Origin: Heterobasidion occidentale
Taxonomy: Eukaryota > Basidiomycota > Agaricomycetes > Russulales > Bondarzewiaceae
Assembly (NCBI GenBank): GCA_039111635.1
Contig: JBCAQO010000003.1
Coordinates: 2,976,001-3,040,000 of the forward strand
DNA: 64,000 nt
Reading direction: 5' to 3'
The notes under the pieces are model-generated. The model searched no databases and had not been told where the DNA came from. It saw nothing but the letters and a program-made list of their open reading frames with translations. Positions 33,994-46,188 of the stretch are shown piece by piece (the stretch's first letter is position 1; each line of letters begins with the position of its first letter). Position numbers and translations under genes: made by a program.

Positions 33994-36900
33994 ATGGCCG
34001 ACGCGCCGAGCCTTCTCAGTCTGCCTAGACTCGCAACTCTGCTCACATCTCTATTGGTTGCCTTGAGTTCCGGAACAAACTATGTGCGTCTAAAGTCTCT
34101 TCTGTTTGTTCCGGCGTCTCTTGTTTACCATCAGTCACCGCGCCATTTGCGGAACGCATGGTGTCTTGCTAGGTCGTTTCCGGTGAGTGACAGGTTCTTT
34201 CCGCAAACGTTCGGAGCACAGATAGCAGTCCCATGCGGAGCTTATGCTGCGGTAGCTCTTGCACCGACGCAGTATCCACGCGATCCATGCAAGATATCTG
34301 AGGGAATATAACGGATACTCGTTTATTCGATAAGCTCTCAACTCCTTTGCGCACGCGGATATCTATGGAACATTTCAGAAAGCCTTCTCGGCGAAACTTG
34401 CTATACGCCATTTGCGACTCGGCATGTATGCATTGCTTCAGGCACGGCGCATCTACCTTTGATAGAAAGTCTAGATGTAGAGTTGATCTACACACAGAAA
34501 AGAGGAGACGCCTAGGATCCTCTGACCTGCCTTCTCACGAGATTGATTCGGGACTGATTGTTCCGATTTACAGCTGTTTGCGGTACATAGGGCGCGGCGC
34601 GTTTTCTCGGGATTTTGTCGATTTTTGTACCGTAGCACAGAACAGCCGTGGCTCTCTAAATACTGACTCAATGATGATGAATCTTAGTTTGTTGGCCTTG
34701 CATTGAGTATCCACAGGGCATGAACTCAGTCTCGGTGTGATTTGGTCTATTTTTGAGGTTGGCGGAAAATGCACCCTGTCGGACACTGCGCGCACCGTTG
34801 AAGCCTCGTTTTGAGCGGTAGAGGTCCAAAATTGATATATGTTGGTCTTGAAAGGTATCCCGAGGGCACCAGGTGAAATTTTCTCTATGTTTTGAAGGAC
34901 ACCGCTGCTTTGTCTAAAATTTGCAAGTGTCACGACCTAGTTGGTGGTGTGACGTCATCAGGATCTTTGCCTCACCACCACCATCCCTCGACTGCAATCC
35001 CTTTTCCCTTTGTCATCATGACCTGGTGCCCTCGGGATACCTTTCAAGACCAACATATATCAATTTTGGACCTCTACCGCTCAAAACGAGGCTTCAACGG
35101 TGCGCGCAGTGTCCGACAGGGTGCATTTTCCGCCAACCTCAAAAATAGACCAAATCACACCGAGACTGAGTTCATGCCCTGTGGATACTCAATGCAAGGC
35201 CAACAAACTAAGATTCATCATCATTGAGTCAGTATTTAGAGAGCCACGGCTGTTCTGTGCTACGGTACAAAAATCGACAAAATCCCGAGAAAACGCGCCG
35301 CGCCCTATGTACCGCAAACAGCTGTAATAGCATACGCACCACAGTTAGGATCCCGCCTGCACCTTTCGCATACGCAATTGAACCTCATAGCCCTCTCAGG
35401 GAACGGTTCGTGGAGGTTCTTATCAGCCGTTTCGTCTTCATGAATTCATCGTGCTTATATAGTGGGCGTGTACACCAGCGGCCCCGTATGGGGCAAGCTA
35501 GTCGACTCACGCGGGCCCCAGATACTCCTCGTCGGCGCCTTCGTGTGTCTGCTAGCGGGTTACTCTGGGATTCGCAGTTTGTACGACGCGGGGCTCGACG
35601 AAGGGGAGAGGCTGAGCAATATGCACCTGTCGCTCATGATCCTCTGCGGGTTCCTCACTGGCCTCGGAGGCAATGCAGGTCTGACGAGCGCGATCAACTC
35701 GACGGCGAAGAGCTTTCCCGACCGGCTGCGCGCGACCGCCGTGGGGGTCGTCATTTCTGGCTTCGGCCTCTCCGCGTTCTTCTTCACGTCCCTCTCGCAT
35801 ATATTTTTCCCCGGAGATACGTCGCGGTTCCTGCTCATCCTGGCCCTCGGGACCTCTCTTCCTATGATCCTTGGCTTTTTCTTCATTCGCCCGATCCCCC
35901 TGCCTGCTGGCGACGACACGCACACGCTCGAGCATGGCGCGGCAGACCAGTATCAGCGGCTTTCGACGAACGAGACCGCAGGCGTGTTTGAACAGCGCAA
36001 CAGCAGCCACACGCACCTCCTCTCAAGCGTGGACGACAGCGCGGACAGTGAGGAAGAGCCGTACGAGCACCATAGACCCTCCCAGTCGCCTCCCCGGTTT
36101 GGCGCTGCCTCACGGGCAGCGCTCGCGGATTCGGTAGAGCTGTCGCCGTCTGCGTCGGCCGATGGGTTGCGGAGCATCCACAGAAGCCGCTCGAGGAGCG
36201 CCGTGGCGTCGCGACGAGGGGAGCTCGAGAAATCTGCTCAGGGACACAGCGTCGATATCAGCGGGCGTGCGCTGTGGACGTCAGGCGACTTCTGGTTGAT
36301 GTTCAGTATTTGCATGCTGCGTACGCTCTCTACCTCTCTTCGAATTCTGGAGAATGAAGGGCTGACTTTGAAGCAGTGAGCGGCACCGGTCTTATGTGTG
36401 AGTTTCTCTCCGTCTGACTGCATATCAATCATGGTACAACCTGCAAATCAGACATCAACAATGTAGGATCCATTTCGCAAGCCCTGTACACCAAAGACAA
36501 CACCTCCTATGATGAAGTCGCCGCCGCGGCGTTCCAGGCGGCGCAGGTCTCCATGATCAGCATCATGAACTTCATCGGGCGCATCCTCGTCGGCGTCGCC
36601 GCGGACTTCACCAAGTCGCGCCTGCACTACCCGCGCTCGGTCTGCATTACGGCCGTCGCGGGCCTGTTCGTGCTCTCGCAGGCCATCACGCTCGGCATGG
36701 ACGACGTGCGGCACCTCTGGCGCGCGAGCGCGCTGCTCGGGTTCGCGTACGGCAGCATGTTCGGGCTGTTCCCCACGATCTGCATCGAGTGGTTTGGCCT
36801 CGGTGAGCGGCACCCCTCGTCCACCTCTATCATGCGCACGACCGCTGACGATCGCTTCCATCCTCGTCTTGCAGCGCATTTCTCGGAGAACTGGGGGTAC

Positions 36901-37251
36901 GTCTCGCTCTCGCCCGTCATCGGCGGGAACCTCTTCTCGCTAGCCTTCGGGCGCAACCTCGACGCGCACGACCCGCCGCGCGCCTCCGCGCCCGCGAACG
37001 CGACGCTGATCCCCGTCGATGCGCCTTCGAGTCTGCGGCTGCTGCGCCGCGCCGGGCTGCCGTCGGCGCACCAGTGCCTCGACGGCCGGGACTGCTACAT
37101 CGCGTCGCTATACCTCACGCTCGGCGCGTGCGTCGTCGCGCTGGGGCTCAGCGTGTGGGCGGGCTGGAGGGATACCAGGGACCGCAGGGCGCGCGGGCCG
37201 GAGGTTCTGGTGGAGGAGGTCGTGTGGGAGGTTCCTGGCGCCGAGGAGTAG
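33994..37251 (+). CDS. MFS transporter, Mch1-like, with a hairpin element in its 5' part
   Basis: The product is a 12-helix major facilitator of the monocarboxylate/nodulin-like type (yeast Mch1 relatives), a membrane transporter of unknown substrate. Exon 1 (33994-34081) ends GTNY. The next exon reads AYAPQLGSRLHLSHTQLNL (about 35331-35404), then GVYTSGPVWGKLVDSRGP and helices to 36320. After that come 36377-36397 (LSGTGLMY), 36452-36802 (INNVGSISQ, SIMNFIGRILVG) and 36875-37251. A long hydrophilic loop (about 35910-36270) divides the two halves, as in this family. Exons 1 and 2 are about 1.25 kb apart instead of the usual 50-60 nt, because the 754-bp foldback element ends six bases before the preserved part of exon 2. 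Exact joining of exons 1 and 2 is unresolved, so the start of the protein may be damaged. Confidence 0.75.
34571..35324. mobile_element. Foldback element with 304-bp inverted arms and TA target duplication
   Basis: 34571-34874 is, as far as I can check by eye, the exact reverse complement of 35021-35324. The two flanking TA dinucleotides and one more base on each side make the symmetric tract 307 bases. The unpaired centre is 146 bases. The element starts CAGCTGTTTGCGG and ends CCGCAAACAGCTG. It is flanked by TA on both sides (34569-34570 and 35325-35326), fitting a Tc1/mariner-type or MITE insertion. An RNA through it would fold into a hairpin of about 300 bp. It has no coding capacity. Confidence 0.8.
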
Positions 37252-37523
37252 ATTAATTCATTTCGAGTCGATTTGTGTAATGCGTGTATTTGTTGGATTC
37301 ATAGAGTATTTTATAAAGGACATTGTTCATCGTTCGCCAGACACAAAAGCTGACGATCGTGAATCTCGCGAGTACAAAGTCACGAATGCGGGGGCTTGCT
37401 TGCATGCAGAGAGGCAAAAGGCGAATGAAATTGGATGGACAGTACGAGTACACTAGTATACACAGAAAATGAACAGTGGCTAGTAACACAATCGCTTCTA
37501 AAATCTCAAGCGGCCACGAAGAT

Positions 37524-40500
37524 TCAGCGGTGGTGAAGAATGGAGAGATATGGAAACTTTGGAGTCAAAGCACTCAGCTGGCTGACCGGCATCGAGCTCT
37601 CACTGTTGTCGACGATCGCGGGCTCAAAGCCATCGCTCTCCTTCATCTTCTGCTCGAACGCGCGCCCGATGTCGACCGCAGGCTGGTAGGACCGCAGCTG
37701 AACCTTGACGGACTTTTGCACGTCCAGGAGGTGCACAAGCTGCCGGTCCCCGGGCACGGCAGCGACCGCATCGCAGATGGCGGCGTAGGTAGCGTCCAGG
37801 TCAGGCATGGGCATCGGGGGGTCGATCACAGGTCCATCCGTGACATTCGTGAGTTGCTTGGCAGGTCGGGCGGCGGCGAGCTTGCTCTCCATCCTGTCCG
37901 CAAACGCGAGCAGCTCGTTGGCGAGCTTCGTGTTCCGCACGAGCTTCCCGTCTTCTAGAAGATCGTTCAGTGTGGCCTTCAGCTTCTGGACTTGCATCTC
38001 CTGCTGAAACAATCGGTGTGTGTGTGGACCGAGTCCTGAGATAGGGCGAGGCAGGACGTTCATTTCAGGCATGATGTTGCTGCTCCCCGTTCGTGTCGTG
38101 AGATACCGTTGCGTGATCATGTCAAGTGGTGTCTGCCCGACACCGTTCTCCACATAGAGCCCCTCGGGAGGGATGTATTGAAGGATGACTTTGGTCAGTG
38201 AAGCGTGATATTGCTGAACCGCAACGTGCAAGGGCGTCGAGCCTTTTTCGTCCTTGACGAGCAGAGTTGAAGGCCGCATGCCCCATTCGAGCATTGCGCG
38301 CAGGCTTACAGACCACCCCTTCTTGGTGGCTGCCATCGCAGGCTGTCGGTGATATCGTCAGTGATGCGTCACCAAAGATATGGATAGACTGACGGTGTCT
38401 TCAGAATCCTTGGACTGCTGAGCCAACAGCTCGTGCGTCTGCACCGCAGGCAGTGTCTTCATGATATGGTCAAGGAACTTGCGACGATTCTGAGAAGTGG
38501 AGGCACAGGCGACATGATAGATGTTGCATCTGAACCATGATCATCAGTCTCTCGCAAAGCTCAAGGGTTCGATGATCATATAGACGTACCCTTTGTTATC
38601 GTGTTCGGTGGGATTGCAGCCCTTTTCAAGGAAGAAATCGAAGATGGCCGTATCGCAGGATACATGCGCCGCAAGGAGCAAGGCGTTGAAACCAACAAAC
38701 TTGATCCTGATTGGCAGATTCACGTCAGTCAACGGCGCCTGTGTGAGATGAGAAGACTTGCTGAGCATTCATGGCCTCCATCATCAAGTTTGGCTGGAGA
38801 TCGAACAATTTCTTGATGAACTCGAGCTTGTTAGCGATGATCGCCGCCGTCAGACACGATTCGTCCAATGCGTTCAGCTGCCACCCGAGCCACATTGGCA
38901 GCACGGCCGCCAGATCCTGCTCACGGCGGAGGGTGAGAGCGCGTTCGGTGCTGTTCGATGCCGCGTAAAACCTGTAGGCGGCCAGGACGCGCGGACCGGA
39001 CAGATAGTCCAGGACATTCAGCGCACCGGCCTTGGCGGCCTCGATGAGCAGCTCGGGCGAGCTTGAGGCGTTCTTCTGAGGCATGCCTCGAGTGACGAGG
39101 TCTCGTCTCTTCTTCCCGCCGACGTTCAGACCGAGGTAAATCGTTTCCTCGGTACCCTTCGCAGCAGGGGTGGCATCCGCCTTGAGCTGAGCTTCGACAA
39201 CGGCGGTAATGCCACACCCGGTCCGGCGGATGAGCTCGTCCAGCATCTCAGGTCGGTCGTTCGACATGATCGTAGGCACGAGGTCATGCGCCAACAGATC
39301 GTGCCCTACGAAGTTGTACAGGTTGCACATCTGGACGAAGCCTTCCATGTCGTCCTGGATGATCGTCTTCTGTATAGGCGACCCATATTTGAGCTTCTTT
39401 CCGCCTTTGACGATCCAGTTGTTGGCCTGCTGGAGCATCTTCGTCGGAGAGACCTGGCAATGGACTGCAGAGGGGCGTTCCGCAATATCCGTAAAATTGA
39501 TCTTCGGATCATCTTCCATCGACACGTCCGAGTCGCCGTCCGAGTCCGCACCGTCATCTATCACTCCCGAGGTCAGCTATCGCATCCCAGCGCTACTTAG
39601 GCACGGACAGCAGCGACTGACCAGGCAAGAGGTCTTTGACGTCGAAGCTTTTGTCGTCAGGCTCGTCGGGCTTGTACTGAGCAGCCGCGATGGCGAGCAC
39701 CAGCCGCGCAGTCTCCCAGTGACGCCTGTGCAACGCCACGTCAAGCGGGGTATTGACTGCAAGCAACAACTCAGCTCAGTGCTGTACGGCCGCGCAGATA
39801 GCGTGACCTACTTAAACCGGATGAAGCTGATGTGTGGACCGAGATCTGAATGGGGACCTCAGACCCACTGGACTTGTGCTTCGGCAGACACAGCTCCTCG
39901 ATGCGCGCGTTGCCCCCGGCCCAGCACGCCTCGAACAGCTCGTCGTACTGAGCCTTGAGATGCAGCGGCACCGGCTCGGTGCTAGACATGCTGTTGGTAT
40001 GGCGGTCATATCCCGATTGTTGCTGGTTCAGAAGACCACGCAAGCCGCCTCCCACCGCCCTTCCGACTCTTGAATTGGGAAGGGCGGCCTGATTAGAGGC
40101 AGAGGTGCCGTCGGGGGGCGACGTCGCACCATGCTTGATCAAGGTCGCTTTTACGTCTTCAAAGTACGCCTTCGTGGCCCCGACACGGTCCGGGTTGGCC
40201 ATCTCTGGAACCATACGCATCGAGGTACTCTGTGCCAAAAATAGTTGCATCTTCCTGATGTACGGACGGTATGCGCTCCATGTATCCTCCGTAGGAGCTG
40301 CCGGAGCGGTGCTAACGTCTTGAGACTGCTTGTCGTCCTCGATCTTGGCCAACGCTGCATCGTAGTAGGCCAAAGCTCTGTTGGTCCACGCGAGGAGGTC
40401 AAGCCGGTCAGGAGAGTTCTGCAGAAAAGACGAGGTCGCGCGCGTGTCAATGTTCACGTCCGCGCCGAGGGCGGCGAGGAGGTGGACGACTTCGTCGCGA

Positions 40501-43500
40501 GCGGCCATCGCGACCTCCAGTGGGAGGTTAACCTTAGATTCGAAGCTCCTTTGATAAGCTCGCCACAGCTTGTTCGACCTGTGCCCGTCCAACAAACAAT
40601 AGATGAGCCGCACAGTGAAAACCGAGGAAAGCGTAGTCACTTGCCACATGTCCTCCGCCCTCGCGACGTCCTCGGGCGTGATCGTCACCTTGCTCCCGTA
40701 CGCCAACAGCACGGCGAGCATCGCATAGTCGCCCTTAGCGATCGCCGACACAAACGGATACGTGAGCACGTTCGTGGCCCACGCGGGGAAGCCGACGACC
40801 GCCTTCGCGTTCGCGTCGTGGCACAGCACGGCGGCGGCGACGCGCGCCTTGCCCGCGAGCACGATCCTATGGAACAGAGTGAGGAGGCTCTCTTCCGCGA
40901 CCGACGACGAGGCGCCCGCGGCCAGCAGCCGCACGGCGATCTGCGCGCCGCGCGCCTCGTCGCGCGTGAGCGTTGTGAGCGTCAGCGGGTGCAGCGCGGG
41001 CCGCGCGTGGGTCGCTTTAGAGGGCAGCTTCGGGTCGGCGCCCGCGGCGAGGAGGACGTCGATGACGGTGGGCGCACCGGCGATGATGGCGTGCGCGAGC
41101 GGCGTGAGCCCAAAGTCCCAGTCGGGCGCGGAGAGGTCAAGGATGTCGGGCTCGTCGGCGCTGTCCTCGAGGACGTCCACATCGGCGTCGGCGACGGGTG
41201 GATTGTCCTCCGTCTTGCCGACTTTGATATCCTGACGCTTCTTGCGGCCGCCGTCGTCATCGCCATGGTCATCTTTGAGATCATCATCTTCGTCCTCGTC
41301 CTAGTCCGCCTCTGCCGACGACCAGTCATCCTCGCTGCTCGGCCTCTCCGGGTCGGCCTCCGCCGCGGCCTTCTTCGCGGCCTTCTCCGCCTCGTCCTTC
41401 TCCCTATTCAGCGCGCTGCGCTCCAGCATCTTCCTCACCACGCCCGCCATCCCCCGCTGCGCCGCCAAATGCAGAGCCGAGCATCCCCCAACCAAGCGCG
41501 CAGACATGCGCGCGCCCGCATTCACCAGATCACACGCTATATCCGCCGCGTCCGCCAATACCGCGACGTGCAGCGCCGTGCGCCCGACATGGTCGCGCCT
41601 GTTCACGTCCTCGCGCGTGCCCGCGGCGAGGAGCGCCTGCACGGCGGGGCGGTCGCGCGCGGCGATGGCGGCGAAGAGGCGCGCGGTGGGGAGGGTGTAG
41701 GCGTGTTCGCTCCACTCGCCGTCGGAGATTGGGTTGAATCTGCCCGAGAGGCTCTGGCGGCCTGGGTCCTCGGCGATGAACCTGCCGAGAACGTGGGCGT
41801 GGTCAGAGCAATGCGGACGGGCGGACCACGGAGGGACGGGGGACTCACGCGACGCGTCCGCGGATGCACGATTTGTCTTCCTCTTCCCGCAGCTGGTGCT
41901 CCTCTGCATCGCGAGGTTCAGGACAGTGCTACCAAAGCCGTGCATCAGGATTCTGCAGGACACAGAGTCAAAGCGGGGCAGCTGGCTCATTCACCCCACA
42001 GCATTCGTCGAGGCACTCCTTCATGGTTCCGAAGAACGCGGGATGGCGGTGCAGCCTGCGCCCTTTGTTCTTCGGATTGAACGGCGCTATCGAACGACGC
42101 TGTCAGCCTTTGCCCACACGGGCAAGGAGCAGAACATACTGTTGATCCCGAGATCCTACAAGCGGCCACACAAAAATACATCAACACGCGCAGATACATA
42201 CCTACGCAGTGGGAGACTCACAGTCTTGAACACGAGCTTCTCGATCCGCTTCGCATCCCATCCAGGCCCATACGGGACATGCAGCGCCACCGTATCATAA
42301 TCATTCATCTCCAGCCCCCCACCTCCGCCGCCTGTGAGGCTCGCCTTGAGGTCGCCCTTGTACTGGCGCGCGCGGCGCGAGGCGCGGTAGGTGGTCGCCG
42401 TGGGGCGCCCGCGAAGCGTGCCGCGCTCGGCGAGGTACGCCGCGCGCGACTCGGGGCTGGCGAGCTTCTCGAGGATGAGCAGGCGCGCGAGGCCTTGGAT
42501 GCACGTGATCGCGCGCTCGAATATCTACGCCCGCCGCGCGTGAGCACCGGCGCGCAACAGGAACAGAGACGGGAACGGGAAGAGGAAAGGAAAAGGAGGA
42601 CGCGCACCGTCGGGTCCACGTCTGCGCGCCTCAGATTCGGGACGTACACCTCGAAGTCGCGTGCTGCGTACTTCGCGAGGCGCACCTCGTACGACGGCGA
42701 GCGGCGCGCGACGTCGATGGTGTTGCACTGCCGCATGAGCGCCACGAGCGCGCGGGGGCTCGCCCAGACGCGGGCGCCGTCGTATGCGCAGCAGGGCGCG
42801 TCGACGTCGAAGCCGGCGAGGATCTCGGCGGGGGAGCGGTATAGCCGGAGGACGATCTGAATGCAGCGGTAGGGGTATTGGGCTGGATGGGTCAAGGGTC
42901 AAGAGTTAAAGGAAGAAGGGGGATGAGAGAGATTTACAGTGGATGGAGACGGTGTGCTTGGTGCGGACGCAGGTGACGTCCCAGGGCACAGAGTCGCGCA
43001 CGGCTTCGTAGATGGACGATCTTGCGCTCCGCCTGTCGATGTGTCACACAATGTGAGGAAAATGAAAACCAACCACGAACGACGTACCTGTTCAGGGGTG
43101 AGTCCCCACAAAAACAAGTCGATATCCGAAGATGGGTAAGCGGCCTCGTGGAAATACTTCCTCATCGTCCTCTTGGACGCCTTGGCCGCGTCGGGGAGGG
43201 AAGACAAGCACGCGAGGGCGGAGCCTCCAGCTGCGACGACGTTGTTCCAGTCTGTGAGCTGGGAGAGCGCTCCCTCCGTGAAGATGCCCCAGCTCTTCTT
43301 GAACGCGTCGAGGTCGGGGACGGTGGCCGGCGCGCCGTCCTTGCGCCTGCGCGCGTCAGAGAGCGGGAGGACGTATTGCGCGGCGAGGGCAGCGTCGTCG
43401 GGCACGACGCGCGCGCGGGTGGTGCGCGCGGCTGCGGGGGCGGCGAAGACGTCGACGAGGCCGACGTGGATGTTGGCGAGGCGCGGGTGGGCCTTATTGG

Positions 43501-43633
43501 TGGCAAAGAGCCTGCGCAGGACGGCGTCGTCGTCAAGCGAGGGCTGGAGCACGGCGTCGAGAGACACGCCGGGCCCTCTGGGGAGGCTGGCGACGCGTGC
43601 GAGGAACGCCTCGGCTTCGGTGTTCTGAGACAT
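37524..43633 (-). pseudogene. Large ankyrin-repeat gene, copy B (inverted copy, two lesions)
   Basis: All parts of copy A are present in reverse order, with the same introns and high similarity: start MSQNTEAEAFLARVASLPRG at 43633, AAGGSALACLSSL and SSDIDLFLWG, QYPYRCIQIVLRLY, the ankyrin blocks, the acidic linker and the coil (LANELLAFADRMESKLAA). Two lesions separate it from copy A. In exon 2 (about 43014) two bases are missing, so KIVAIYDAV becomes out of frame. In the acidic linker an in-frame TAG lies at 41301-41303 (after SSAEAD), with the frame open again on both sides. The C-terminal end differs (LSALTPKFPYLSILHHR). Either lesion alone would truncate the protein to an N-terminal piece. 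It could still give short products or regulatory RNA. Sequencing error is possible for the 2-nt gap. Confidence 0.7.
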
Positions 43634-43716
43634 CTGGCACTGGTACGTCTGGGGTTCTAATTTTGTCAATTATCAGGTGAAATGGGGGTTGGGGTGATAT
43701 GATAGAGGGTGGGAGT

Positions 43717-43728
43717 GTTGTATTTATA
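43717..43728 (-). promoter_or_regulatory. TATA box of ankyrin gene B
   Basis: The minus strand reads AGTATAAATAC about 90 bases upstream of 43633, identical to the box before copy A. Confidence 0.55.
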
Positions 43729-43919
43729 CTGTCGTTGGCTCGAAGGAGTCCCGTGGTTGATGCATGACTCGAGAAAGTCGTGCACGGAGACATGGGCGCG
43801 AGGCGCTGCACCGACCTTTCGTGATTAAGGGCATCCAGTTCTGGTCACTGTCAGGACCGGCCGCGATAGGTGAGCGCTTGCACATTATGGCAGATCTGAT
43901 ATCTACAGACATCTACTTA

Positions 43920-44340
43920 CCCACTGGGCGTCGTACGCGGTGAGGACGGCGACGCGAGCGTGAGAACAGACCCGCGTCGAGTCACCCTCGTCGCGCGTCG
44001 TTGCCGCATTAGGAAGGAGGCGCGCACGCGGTGGGACAGGCCCGCCGCCCGCCGCTCCCGACGTGCATCAGCAGCTGTGCGCCCTGAACGGCCCTAAGCG
44101 CATACAGTCGCATCGCGAGCGCGTCGTGTGCTGCAGCGTCTCTGACGAGTCACCGCGACACAAGGCGTATGCGCCCTCATCGCCACGTTGCGCCGTTTCG
44201 ATGTCCGCGACATGCACGCTTGCGGCTTCGCGTCGCCTGAGTCGCCTCGAGCGCACTCAACGGGCCCGTTGTAGCTCGAGACGGACTCTGCTTTGTCCTG
44301 TATGCGGTCAGCTGTATACGTACCCATAAGAAGCACCGCG
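43920..44340. repeat. Duplicated upstream flank of ankyrin gene B
   Basis: The segment matches 20290-20770 in reverse orientation (for example the GTGCGCGCCTCCTTCCTAAT region and a shared reading TSKRRNV). It shows that the inverted duplication is not limited to the genes. Confidence 0.5.
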
Positions 44341-44559
44341 GGAAGGATTTACGGAGAACAGAACGACTGTTGTTTGTACTGTGAGTCCATCCCAACGTGT
44401 AATTGGTTACTACTTGGTTGCTTTTCTTGACTTCATCTATCAAAGGAACACTCTCACGACCACTCATTATCTCGGAGACTGGAGTCATCTCGCTCGCCAG
44501 CTTCTCAGCGGCAATGGGTACTCTGGAGCTGCATCTTCGCATCGAGAACACCGTCCGTG
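44341..44559. other. Short gene-free segment
   Basis: Nothing recognisable beyond weak similarity to the corresponding flank of the left arm (near 20080-20240). Confidence 0.3.
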
Positions 44560-45130
44560 TGCGATTCTGACACTACAGAAACAAGCTTCATTGAGCCTCA
44601 ATAGGAGACTTCCTCGACGTAATCATGCAGGCCCTTTCAATCGATGTTGTCCAATGCAGGGCCCTTCCTCGCCAGCCTCGCTGAGACCGCATGTCGCCGC
44701 GCCCTTCTCATCGCGCAACGCCGGGAGAGGTTTTCTGATGAGGATCGAGTCACATCTATCGTCTCATGGTGAAAGTCCGCCATGGTCCATATGCCAGCAT
44801 GTTTCCCCCAATCCTAGGATACGAGGTAGGTGAATCCACCATCGCATCTAGCACACCTGCGCTCAGCTCGGAGCTCGCCAAGCAGGAGCACTAGGATGCA
44901 CGGATCGTACGTGAAAAGGCGTGCGACGCATAGCAAGCGTCACAAATGCTCGCGTGCATGAGCCATTCCGAACCATGGAGCTGAGCGCTGAGCGCTGGTA
45001 CGGTCTAGCCATTCAGGGTCGACACAAGGATGGTCGCGATAGGCCATGAGGTCTTGGGACAACCTAGGAGGTTCAAGGAATCCGTGAAACGTACGTATCA
45101 AGCAGACCTCACCTTGGCGAGGTAAGTGCT
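44560..45130 (-). repeat. Dispersed repeat, copy 3
   Basis: Read on the minus strand it follows 19440-19920 closely: the segments around ACGATCCGTGCATCCTAG, GGCGAGCTCCGAGCTGAG and TCGTATCCTAGGATTGGG are shared. It holds the mirror position of copy 1 within the large inverted duplication. Confidence 0.5.
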
Positions 45131-45672
45131 CATCATATTGTTCGAAAAGCCATGCTCAGTGAGACAGAATCTCCTTCCCTTAGACCCAGAAGATCTTGTC
45201 CGAATCTACGGGAAGAATTGGGATAATAGGGCCCTTGAGGTAGTACCAACAGTCTGTATGTTCATGTCACTCGTCGTAGATCAAGCTAGAGAACAACTAA
45301 TGTAAGTTGGGTCCACAAGTCCTGCTACGCATCGTGCCGTGACGAACACGACACCTTCCTGCGGCATCTGGGGCAATAGAGACAGACAGGACAACCCACC
45401 GCTTCTAACACATGCTCCTACGTCCTACATCCTGTCGAGGGTGCACAGATTTCGGCCCAGGCGATAGCCAGGGATTGGAAGCCAGTTGATCTCATAGGAC
45501 GCCAGTTCAAGCTGGCCCTTCGTCATCTTGTGCTATTTCGCCACCTTCTTCGACGCCCTGCGCTCCGCACTGTGCGCGCCCGCGTTCTCCGTTTTCTTCT
45601 CACTCTCTAGAACTGTCGAGCTGTGTCGAGCTGGCGACAAGCCCTAGAGCGGCGCGGAGCCGTGGGTCCTCA
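45131..45672. other. Gene-free segment next to the mini-ankyrin ORF
   Basis: I see no coding pattern, repeat partner or RNA gene in this stretch. Confidence 0.35.
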
Positions 45673-46188
45673 TCAGGTCCCGTCCGGCAGCTCGGGGCCC
45701 AGGCTCACCCTCGCTGACCGACGCCGTCTCTCGGAGGCTGCGAGCTTGTGCGCGGTGGCGGCCTTGCTCTCCAGCGTGTCCGCAAACGCGAGGAGCTCGT
45801 CTGCGAGCGTCGTGCCCTGCACGGGAAGCCCGTCTCGAGGCGGTGCGTCGAGCGCCCTCACCAGCCTCGGCGCCTCCGCGTGAGGTGCGCCGGCAGAGGC
45901 ACGGTGCACAAGGAGCTTTGCGACAGCTTCATGACGCTTGACGTGCTGCTGCACCCGCCATCGGCGTGATAGGCCAGGTGCCACTGGGTCGCGACCTCCA
46001 GCCTGAGGGAGTCCGGCCGACGCTCTGCTCGTCGATGTGGAGGCCCGCGTCTCGTCAGTTGCGAAGAGCTCGCGTAGGGCTGCCTCGTCCTTGAGCGATG
46101 CCCGGAGCGCAGCATCTAGCGAGACGAGACCGCTGGGCAAGCTGGAGATGCGAGAGATGAAGGCGCTGGCTTCTTCGTTGTAGTACAT
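45673..46188 (-). CDS. Mini-ankyrin ORF: both ends of the ankyrin protein joined, middle deleted
   Basis: From MYYNEEASAFISRISSLPSG at 46188 an open frame of about 171 codons joins the family's N-terminus (EAALRELFATDET, compare ESALRRLFATDK at the start of copy A) to its C-terminal coil (GTTLADELLAFADTLESKAA, compare NTKLANELLAFADRMESKLA). About 1,500 residues, including all ankyrin repeats and the GGS...DVD segment, are missing. The link between is basic and low in pattern. The frame could continue upstream to 46335. Similar but broken joins occur at 7795, 11790 and 18900, so this shortened form has been copied several times. It may be a small gene or a relic. Confidence 0.45.
   Translation of the reverse strand: MYYNEEASAFISRISSLPSGLVSLDAALRASLKDEAALRELFATDETRASTSTSRASAGLPQAGGRDPVAPGLSRRWRVQQHVKRHEAVAKLLVHRASAGAPHAEAPRLVRALDAPPRDGLPVQGTTLADELLAFADTLESKAATAHKLAASERRRRSARVSLGPELPDGT

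Noticed and set aside
40245..42080. 611-codon plus-strand open frame opposite ankyrin copy B
   Set aside because: It is antisense to exon 8 of the ankyrin gene and arises from GC-rich codon use. The amino-acid pattern (Arg, Val, Gly runs) is not protein-like, and a similar shadow exists opposite copy A (22514-24145).
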